A stretch of DNA of 33,644 bases from Minisyncoccota bacterium (lineage in GTDB: Bacteria > Patescibacteriota > Minisyncoccia > UBA6257). Shown here one piece after another: positions 27,374-33,644 of the stretch. The stretch is from assembly GCA_028695015.1 (NCBI GenBank), contig JAQVJR010000001.1, positions 1 through 33,644 on the forward strand, given 5' to 3'. Under the pieces are notes generated by a model, which ran no database searches, was not told where the DNA came from, and saw only the letters and a program-made list of their open reading frames with translations. The position numbers and the translations under genes are program-made. Positions within the stretch are counted from its first letter, which is position 1. The number at the start of each line of letters is the position of its first letter.

Positions 27374-29794
27374 CTATTTTATTTTACTAATTTCTAAAAT
27401 AGTTTTAATTACTGTATCTGGATTCAAAGACATACTTTCTATTCCCTGCTCTACTAAGAATTTTGCAAAATCCATAAAATCACTTGGTGCCTGACCACAA
27501 ATGCCTACATATTTCTTTCTCCTCTTACAAGCTTTAATTACTGTAGCAATCATTCTCTTTACTGCTTCATCTCTTTCATCACCTATCTTTTGAATAACTG
27601 CATTATCTCGATCAATACCAAGGGCTAATTGAGTTAAATCATTTGAACCAATGCTCATGCCATCAAAAATATCAAGGAATTCTTCTACTAAGATAACATT
27701 AGAAGGAATCTCACACATTACATATAGCTTAGGTGGTTGGCTATTACTTAACAAACCTGATTCTTGAATTAATTTTTTTGAAGCTTTGCCCTCTTTTATG
27801 GTTCGACAAAATGGAACCATGATTGAAATATTTTTTAAACCAAATACCTCTCTTGCTCTTTTAATCGCCTCGCATTCCATTAAGAAAGCTGGTTTAAACT
27901 GAGGGTCAATATAGCGACAAGCGCCTCTAAAGCCTAACATTGGATTAGCTTCTTCTCCTTCATACAATTCCCCTCCTATTAAATTACGATATTCATTGGT
28001 TTTAAAATCAGAAAACCTCACTATCACTTCTTTCGGATAAAAAGCCGCTCCGATTTGAGCAATGCCTTCTGCTAATTCTTTAATAAAATATTCTTTCTTA
28101 TCTTTATGCTCAATAGTTAATTTTTCTATTTGATGAATAATTCTATCCATCTTTGCTTTTTGAGATTTATCTTTAATCTTTGTATTCTCTTTTTTAAGTT
28201 TCATATAATGATACAAAGCCAAAGGATGAATTCTGATTTTTTCAGCTATGATAAATTCTTCTCTAGCCAATCCTACACCTTCATTGGGCAAAAATGAAGA
28301 TGAAAAAGCAATTTCAGGAGCGCCAACATTCATCATAATCTTGGTTTTTACCTTTGGGAATTTCTTAAAATTGTATTCTTTAATTTCAAATGATACCTTG
28401 CCATCAAAAATCCTGCCATCTAATCCCTGAGTGCAATCAACAGTTACCTCTTGCCCATTTTTTAATTTCTTAGTGGCTTCCCGAGCACCAACAATACAAG
28501 GCACGCCTAATTCCCTAGAGATAATAGCGGCATGACAAGTCTTACTGCCTTCATCAGTAATAATGGCTGAAGCCATTGGAAACACAGAGGTCCAATCTGG
28601 GTCTGTCATCTTAGTGACTAAAACCTCTCCTTTTTTAAATTCAGAAAGTTTGGAAACACTAGTAACCACTCTTACCTTGCCTGTGCCTATCTTATTACCA
28701 ATAGCAATTCCAGTTAAAAAGGGTTTTTTTGTTGTTTTAAGTTTATATTCTTGATAAATATTTGATCTGACTGCATGAACTGTTTCTGGCCTTGATTGAA
28801 CAATGAATAATTCTCCTGTTTTACCATCCTTAGCCCATTCAATATCCTGAGGCATCCATCTTTTGTTTAATTTAGAATAATAATCTTCAATAATTACTCC
28901 CCATTTAGCTAAAGTTAAAATTTCTTTATCATTTAAAGAAAACTTTTCTTGTTCTTTTAGAGAAACAGGCATTTCTTTAATTCCTCCTTTTTTATCATAA
29001 ATGTATTTTTTTGTTTTCCTACCTAAATCTTTTCTAATAATCGCTTCATATCCTTGAGCTAAGGTAGGTTTAAAAACATAAAATTCATCTGGGGTAATCA
29101 ATCCCTTAACAATCATTTCTCCTAAACCATAAATAGAATTAATCAAAACAATATTAGGAAAACCTGATTCTGTGTCTAAGGTAAACATAATACCTGAAGA
29201 AGATAAATCTGATCTAACCATCATCTGGACACCAATTGAAAGAGCAAACTTAAAATGAGAAAGTTTTTTCTCTTCCCGATAAGTAATCACCCGATCATTA
29301 AAAGAAGAAGCCAAACATTTTCTAATAGCAATTAATAAATCTTCTTCACCTTTAACATTTAAAAATGTTTCAAATTGACCGGCAAAAGAATCCCTAGGAG
29401 AATCTTCTGCTACTCCAGAAGATCTCACTGCTGTTTCACAATTCTTACCATATTTTCTTTCTAATGTTTTATAGGCTTTAAAAATTTCTTTTTTCAAATC
29501 TTCAGGGAATTTTCCACTTAAGATAAGTCTTCTAGATTTTCTACCAATTTCTTGTAAGCTCTTTATACTCTTTGGATTAAAATCAGCAAAAATATCTTTT
29601 AATTTTTTTTCAAAATTGTTTTCTTTTATAAAATGCCAATAAGCAGCAGAAGTTAGGGCAAAGCCATTAGGAATATTAACTCCTTTTTTAGAAAGGCTAT
29701 TATACATCTCTCCTAAAGATCCATTTTTACCACCAACATCTAAAACATCTTTAATGCCTATTTCTTTGAACCATAAAATGTATTTTTTATTCAT
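27374..29794 (-). CDS. ppsA: Phosphoenolpyruvate synthase (likely start 29794; the ORF track extends to 29827)
   Basis: VLDVGGKNGSLGEMYNSL; AVRSSGVAEDSPRDSFAGQFETFLN; DEGSKTCHAAIISRELGVPCIVGA; GSNDLTQLALGIDRDN; GICGQAPSD. Confidence 0.92.
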   Translation of the reverse strand: MNKKYILWFKEIGIKDVLDVGGKNGSLGEMYNSLSKKGVNIPNGFALTSAAYWHFIKENNFEKKLKDIFADFNPKSIKSLQEIGRKSRRLILSGKFPEDLKKEIFKAYKTLERKYGKNCETAVRSSGVAEDSPRDSFAGQFETFLNVKGEEDLLIAIRKCLASSFNDRVITYREEKKLSHFKFALSIGVQMMVRSDLSSSGIMFTLDTESGFPNIVLINSIYGLGEMIVKGLITPDEFYVFKPTLAQGYEAIIRKDLGRKTKKYIYDKKGGIKEMPVSLKEQEKFSLNDKEILTLAKWGVIIEDYYSKLNKRWMPQDIEWAKDGKTGELFIVQSRPETVHAVRSNIYQEYKLKTTKKPFLTGIAIGNKIGTGKVRVVTSVSKLSEFKKGEVLVTKMTDPDWTSVFPMASAIITDEGSKTCHAAIISRELGVPCIVGAREATKKLKNGQEVTVDCTQGLDGRIFDGKVSFEIKEYNFKKFPKVKTKIMMNVGAPEIAFSSSFLPNEGVGLAREEFIIAEKIRIHPLALYHYMKLKKENTKIKDKSQKAKMDRIIHQIEKLTIEHKDKKEYFIKELAEGIAQIGAAFYPKEVIVRFSDFKTNEYRNLIGGELYEGEEANPMLGFRGACRYIDPQFKPAFLMECEAIKRAREVFGLKNISIMVPFCRTIKEGKASKKLIQESGLLSNSQPPKLYVMCEIPSNVILVEEFLDIFDGMSIGSNDLTQLALGIDRDNAVIQKIGDERDEAVKRMIATVIKACKRRKKYVGICGQAPSDFMDFAKFLVEQGIESMSLNPDTVIKTILEISKIK

Positions 29795-29816
29795 AATTCT
29801 TTTTAAGTTATTTGAC

Positions 29817-29844
29817 TTGACAAACATTCTCTATTTGGTATAAT
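29817..29844 (+). promoter_or_regulatory. Near-ideal promoter TTGACA-16-TATAAT, with an 8-bp perfect palindrome TCTCTATT-TGGTAT-AATAGAGA (29828-29849) covering part of the -10
   Basis: TTGACA 29817-29822; TATAAT 29839-29844; inverted-repeat arms 29828-29835 and 29842-29849. Confidence 0.65.
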
Positions 29845-29848
29845 AGAG

Positions 29849-29897
29849 ATGCTGTTGATTAGATGAGCTTGCTCTTCAAGTCAACAGCATTTTTTTT
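29849..29897 (+). ncRNA. Candidate tiny hairpin RNA (about 49 nt) ending in an intrinsic terminator
   Basis: ATGCTGTTGA (29849-29858) pairs perfectly with TCAACAGCAT (29881-29890); inner partial stem closes on a CTTG tetraloop (29868-29871); T8 at 29890-29897; base of stem coincides with the expected start site of the upstream promoter. Confidence 0.55.
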
Positions 29898-29899
29898 AT

Positions 29900-30754
29900 C
29901 TAAAAGCTGTTTTTTGCAAACAAAATCTCTGCTTCTTTTTTAAGAGTAGAGATTTTTTCTTTAGAAACTTGTAGTTTTTTTGCACATTCTGTCACCTCCA
30001 TACTTAATAATTCCTGAGCTAGCATTATCTTCTCTTTAGAAAATGCTTCTAATAATTCATCTTTAAAAGAAGGTAAGATGGTAATAGGATAAAACTGCTC
30101 TGTTTCCACAATGTATTCTAATCCAGTGCCTCGAGGATATTTCCAACCTAATAAATCTAAACCAACACATTCAGCATATTTTAACAATTGATTGGTGAAT
30201 TTATTATTAGTAATAATAATTGGTCTTGGTTTAAGATTTTTAAACTTTTTTTTACAATAATCTCCTAATTCAATATCTAGACAACGAGCATAATGATGTA
30301 AACCAATCCTTAAGTCTGTTTTTTTCCCAGGCAGGGTATGATATTTACATTCTCCAATCAAATAATATTTTTTTTCTATGGCCACAACATCTACTTCATG
30401 AGTGACACAAGCTCCATCAATATATTGATTAAGCTCTATCTTAAAACCCATTTTCTGTAAAACATCTCCAATATATTTTTCAAAAGGGAAACCACTTGGC
30501 CCTAAGGACATAATGGCTTCTTTTAAACGAAAACGAATACTACCTTTAGGATATTCTTTATCTAATATCTCTTCTACTCTTTCATAGATATCAAAAGTAG
30601 TCATGCCTGGAAAGATTTCTTTTCTAATAGTTAAGGCAATTGATTCAGCTAATTGTTTTGAGGCACCAACTCTTCGAGCACTATTGTAAATTTTTTGTTT
30701 AGAAAATAGTTCTTTTTCTCCTGATTTATTAGTAATATATATCTTTTTCTTCAT
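29900..30754 (-). CDS. ATP-cone domain fused to Mrr-like PD-(D/E)xK nuclease
   Basis: N-terminal ATP-cone-like ITNKSGEKELFSKQKIYNSARRVGASKQLAESIALTIRKEIFPGMTTFDIYERVEEIL; nuclease core THEVDVVAIEKKYYLIGECKYH; C-terminal helical segment. Confidence 0.78.
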   Translation of the reverse strand: MKKKIYITNKSGEKELFSKQKIYNSARRVGASKQLAESIALTIRKEIFPGMTTFDIYERVEEILDKEYPKGSIRFRLKEAIMSLGPSGFPFEKYIGDVLQKMGFKIELNQYIDGACVTHEVDVVAIEKKYYLIGECKYHTLPGKKTDLRIGLHHYARCLDIELGDYCKKKFKNLKPRPIIITNNKFTNQLLKYAECVGLDLLGWKYPRGTGLEYIVETEQFYPITILPSFKDELLEAFSKEKIMLAQELLSMEVTECAKKLQVSKEKISTLKKEAEILFAKNSF

Positions 30755-30767
30755 AAGTTAATATCCT

Positions 30768-31478
30768 TTATTTTACCTTACTCCCTGGTAAAACCTCACC
30801 TTCAGGAATTAATAATACTGGTCCTTGAGAAGCATCAACTGCCAAAAGCATTCCCTGGCTTAATTTGCCTTTTATTTCCCTAGGCTCCAAATTAGCCACC
30901 ACCACTATCTTTTTATTAATTAATAATTCTGGTTTGTATTGATGACCAATACCTGCAATGATTTGTCTTTTCTCTTCTCCTAAATCTATCTCTAAAACAA
31001 GCAACTTGTCAGTGCCTTCTAATTTTTCTGCTTTTAATATTTTTGCAATTCGCAAATCTAATTGTTCAAATTCTTTAAAATTAATCATTTTTTTATCTGA
31101 AAATGGTTTTTTTCTTTTTATACGCTCTCTGATTTCATCTTCATCTAAGCCAAAATGATGTCCAATTTCATGCCAAACTGTTTCTTCTATTATTTCTTTT
31201 ATTCTTTCTTCTTGTTCATTAGCTATTCTTTCAATATTGTTTTTAAAAAAAGTGATTTTATCTGGTACAGCTTGATAATAATATCCTCTTTTGATTTGAG
31301 GCACTCCTTCATAAAGACCTAATAAACAATTACCATCTATATATCCTAATTTTTCTTTTTGAAATTCTGTTGGCTCATCCTGTACTACTATAGCAATATT
31401 TTCCATTTTATTCAAAAAGTTATAAGGGATTTTCTTTAAAGCCTGGCTTACTAATTGTTCAAATTTCTCTTTTTCCAT
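30768..31478 (-). CDS. Zincin-like metallopeptidase fused to EMAP/Trbp111-like tRNA-binding domain
   Basis: VWHEIGHHFGLDEDEI (HExxH); then FEQLDLRIAKILKAEKLEGTDKLLVLEIDLGEEKRQIIAGIGHQYKPELLINKKIVVVANLEPREIKGKLSQGMLLA. Confidence 0.88.
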   Translation of the reverse strand: MEKEKFEQLVSQALKKIPYNFLNKMENIAIVVQDEPTEFQKEKLGYIDGNCLLGLYEGVPQIKRGYYYQAVPDKITFFKNNIERIANEQEERIKEIIEETVWHEIGHHFGLDEDEIRERIKRKKPFSDKKMINFKEFEQLDLRIAKILKAEKLEGTDKLLVLEIDLGEEKRQIIAGIGHQYKPELLINKKIVVVANLEPREIKGKLSQGMLLAVDASQGPVLLIPEGEVLPGSKVK

Positions 31479-31838
31479 TTAATTTTGTGATTTCATGCTT
31501 TTTATTATTTCTTCAAATATGTCAGGGGGAATTGGAATTGGATCTCCAGGTTGAGTAATCCCTGGATATTTCCAAGCACTAATAACTTTTATTGTCTTTG
31601 GTCTTAATTTTTCATCTCTAGATTTAGCATTTTCTATCACATACATTGTCCAAATCTCATATGGATGTTTCTTTGACCCAGCCTTTTGCATTGAAGCTAG
31701 AGTATTAGGCGCAATCCCCTTTTCTACTCTTAAAGGGTTTCTAATTACTCTTTTAATCCTGCTTTCAGAAAGCATGTATTGTTTTAATTTTGCTTCAGAA
31801 TGCTTAGTCCAAGTAAACAAGCTTGTTCCTTTTTTCAT
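31479..31838 (-). CDS. Conserved-looking hypothetical protein (likely start MKKGTSLFTW at 31838 rather than 31904)
   Basis: ORF with HSEAKLKQYMLSESRIKRVIRNPLRVEKG...KTIKVISAWKYPG; the upstream Met would give a Lys-rich N-terminus overlapping the acylphosphatase. Confidence 0.65.
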   Translation of the reverse strand: MKKGTSLFTWTKHSEAKLKQYMLSESRIKRVIRNPLRVEKGIAPNTLASMQKAGSKKHPYEIWTMYVIENAKSRDEKLRPKTIKVISAWKYPGITQPGDPIPIPPDIFEEIIKSMKSQN

Positions 31839-31839
31839 T

Positions 31840-32127
31840 TTATAACAGTATTTTAAATTCTTTAAATCCTTGTTCTTTTTCTTTCTTTTCTTGTGTTTTT
31901 TCAATATTATCTTTTAAAAATCCTTTTAAATGATTAATAAATTTATTCATATCTTTTGCCTTGCCTTCAATAAATAAACTCACACTACCATCTTTATTAT
32001 TCTTAACCCAACCCAAGATATTATATTTCCGAGCTAACCATTTTGTTATAGCTCTAAAACCTACTCCTTGGACTTTTCCATAAAACAAATATCTTTTTGC
32101 AATTATCTTATCCATGCTTAAACACAA
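31840..32127 (-). CDS. acyP: Acylphosphatase
   Basis: KRYLFYGKVQGVGFRAITKWLARKYNILGWVKNNKDGSVSLFIEGK. Confidence 0.93.
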   Translation of the reverse strand: MCLSMDKIIAKRYLFYGKVQGVGFRAITKWLARKYNILGWVKNNKDGSVSLFIEGKAKDMNKFINHLKGFLKDNIEKTQEKKEKEQGFKEFKILL

Positions 32128-33172
32128 TCACATCTCCATCTTGAACCACATAATCCTTACCTTCTAATTGAAGCCAGCCTTTTTGCCTAGCTAAGCTCCA
32201 AGAACCAGCTTCTAATAGTTTTTCCCAATTAATAATCTCAGCCTTAATGAATTTTTCTTGAAAATCAGTATGAATTACTCCCCCAGCATCAGGAGCTTTT
32301 AACCCTTTTAATAAAATCCAAGCTCTAGTTTGATTAGATTCAATAGTAAAAAAAGTGATTAAATCTAATAACTTATATGTTGATTGAATCAAAGTATTAA
32401 TTTCTGATTGAGGCGATAATCCAAGATCTATTCTATCACTTTCAGATAAATCTATAGTTTCTAATTCCATTGCCACATCCATAATCAGATATGGCCAATT
32501 ATTCTTATTAAAAGTTTCTAAGATATGAGCTGGCACTTCACTCTCTTGTCCATTTAGTAAATACAATCTAGGTTTTAATGTTAATAATTGATAAGCTTCA
32601 AGAACTTTCTTTTCTTCCTCTTCCCATTCTTGTTCAAAAAGAATCTGACCTTTTTGCAATAAATCTTGTGCCTTTGCTAATATCCTTTCTTCTTCTTTCA
32701 TACTCTTTTGCCCTGTTTTAATTTCTTTTTCTAATGAAGTTAATCTTTTATTAACTGTTTCTAAATCTTTTAAAATCAATTCTGTTTCTAAAATCTCTTT
32801 TTCCAATAAAGGATCTATCTGATTAAGAGTATTAACAATTTTATCATTTTGAAAACATCTTAAAACACAAACAACTTCATCTGTTTCTCTGATTTGAGCT
32901 AAAAACTGATTGCCCAAACCTTCTCCTTTACTCGCTCCTTTAACTAATCCAGCAATATCAACAAATTCTACAGTAGTGTAAATCTTTTTCTCTGATTGAT
33001 TTAAATGGGCTAATTTATCAACTCGAATATCAGGTACTGCCACTACACCAACATTAGGCTCAATGGTACAAAAAGGATAATTTTCCCTATCTACTTGTTT
33101 TTTAGTAATAATCTCAAAAAGAGTAGATTTTCCCACATTTGGCAAACCTACAATTCCAATTGATAAATTCAT
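32108..33172 (-). CDS. ychF: Redox-regulated/ribosome-binding GTPase YchF (OBG family)
   Basis: GIVGLPNVGKSTLFEIITKK; VEFVDIAGLVKGASKGEGLGNQFLAQIRETD; TGS-like C-terminus. Confidence 0.96.
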   Translation of the reverse strand: MNLSIGIVGLPNVGKSTLFEIITKKQVDRENYPFCTIEPNVGVVAVPDIRVDKLAHLNQSEKKIYTTVEFVDIAGLVKGASKGEGLGNQFLAQIRETDEVVCVLRCFQNDKIVNTLNQIDPLLEKEILETELILKDLETVNKRLTSLEKEIKTGQKSMKEEERILAKAQDLLQKGQILFEQEWEEEEKKVLEAYQLLTLKPRLYLLNGQESEVPAHILETFNKNNWPYLIMDVAMELETIDLSESDRIDLGLSPQSEINTLIQSTYKLLDLITFFTIESNQTRAWILLKGLKAPDAGGVIHTDFQEKFIKAEIINWEKLLEAGSWSLARQKGWLQLEGKDYVVQDGDVIVFKHG

Positions 33173-33205
33173 AATATGTTAATTACAATTTTAGATTCTC
33201 TTATT

Positions 33206-33234
33206 ATTATAATAAAAAACAGGGCTGATAACAA
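33206..33234 (-). promoter_or_regulatory. Candidate ychF promoter TTGTTA-17-TATAAT, overlapping the upstream terminator
   Basis: -35 TTGTTA at 33229-33234, -10 TATAAT at 33206-33211, 17-nt spacer; ychF ATG at 33172. Confidence 0.45.
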
Positions 33235-33244
33235 TATCAGCCCT
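33214..33244 (-). terminator. Intrinsic terminator after the 33252-33644 gene
   Basis: AGGGCTGATA-TTGT-TATCAGCCCT perfect 10-bp stem on the minus strand followed by G then T6. Confidence 0.85.
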
Positions 33245-33251
33245 ACACTTT

Positions 33252-33644
33252 TTAATAATTTCTATTATTTTTATGTATTACAATTCTCCGGTGGTGGTTC
33301 TTATAAGTCTTTTTCTTTTTTCTTGAATTATTATTCCTTTTTATCTTAAATGGTTTGTCATTAACCATTTTTTCATAAAAAACAATGTTTTTAAAATCTT
33401 TTTTTACCCTACCAGCAAGCTTACCAGTATTTTTCTTTAAAAACCTAAAAATTACTTCTGCCATATCTTCACAATAACTCTCTGGCAGAATAATTGACTT
33501 CGGATACTGAGCAATAATTACCTTTTCACCAGTTTCCTTATCTTCAATAATAACTTCAACTTTAGGAACTTTATTCCCTCCATTATCTTTAAAACTCAAT
33601 CTTACTTCCTCCTCTTTCTTTATATTTTCTTTTTTATTCTTTTT
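33252..33644 (-). CDS. Hypothetical protein with basic C-terminus; possibly partial at the right edge
   Basis: ORF MSFKDNGGNKVPKVEVIIEDKETGEKVIIAQYPK...; the start at 33599 is TTG with AGGAGG upstream, but the frame stays open to the window edge (KKNKKENIKKEEEVR-L/M-SFKDN). Confidence 0.55.
   Translation of the reverse strand, partial: KKNKKENIKKEEEVRLSFKDNGGNKVPKVEVIIEDKETGEKVIIAQYPKSIILPESYCEDMAEVIFRFLKKNTGKLAGRVKKDFKNIVFYEKMVNDKPFKIKRNNNSRKKKKTYKNHHRRIVIHKNNRNY

Noticed and set aside
29795-29827. N-terminal extension MFVKSNNLKRI of PEP synthase
   Set aside because: The internal Met (MNKKYILWFKEIGIKDV) fits family starts better, and the extension overlaps the plus-strand promoter region.
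1-33644. Alternative genetic code (UGA = Gly, as in some CPR lineages)
   Set aside because: Apart from the single pilin case, long ORFs carry no internal TGA. alaS and eno end at TGA at the expected protein C-termini.
1-33644. CRISPR arrays, transposases, integrases, rRNA genes
   Set aside because: No regularly spaced repeats, transposase/integrase motifs or rRNA-like segments were seen in reading the window.

Overview
AT-rich, compact bacterial window. Inference: Candidate Phyla Radiation / Patescibacteria (Parcubacteria-like), from gene content and architecture, not a phylogeny. Nearly all genes are on the minus strand; efp is the only convincing plus-strand CDS.

Housekeeping genes: alaS, murE-like Mur ligase, rpoD, dnaG, dgkA, ddl, secD/secF, efp, tRNA-Lys(UUU), HIT and HAD proteins, D-2-hydroxyacid dehydrogenase, enolase, PEP synthase, acylphosphatase and ychF.

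Accessory content of interest:
(1) A surface/secretion cluster (about 15.0-21.8 kb) directly upstream of secD-secF. It has two membrane-anchored cohesin-like proteins, one dockerin-bearing protein, a membrane-anchored Ig-like protein, and two paralogous W-x-L-containing secreted proteins. One of the two is fused to a very glycine-rich domain.
(2) A -1 frame disruption at a U_UUU_UUG site in the smaller W-x-L protein. Undoing it restores an ungapped paralogous C-terminus.
(3) A prepilin fused to a Fib_succ_major-like C-terminal domain with an in-frame TGA just before a conserved GRSVRCIKD tail. This is a possible diversity-generating-retroelement target.
(4) A candidate tiny hairpin RNA with its own near-consensus promoter and an operator-like palindrome over the -10.
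(5) A sigma-70 with a 12-copy Lys-rich hexapeptide tail.
(6) Unusual domain fusions: sigma region 4 + HARE-HTH, ATP-cone + Mrr-like nuclease, zincin + EMAP-like tRNA-binding domain.

All family names are from reading motifs by eye. No database search was run.
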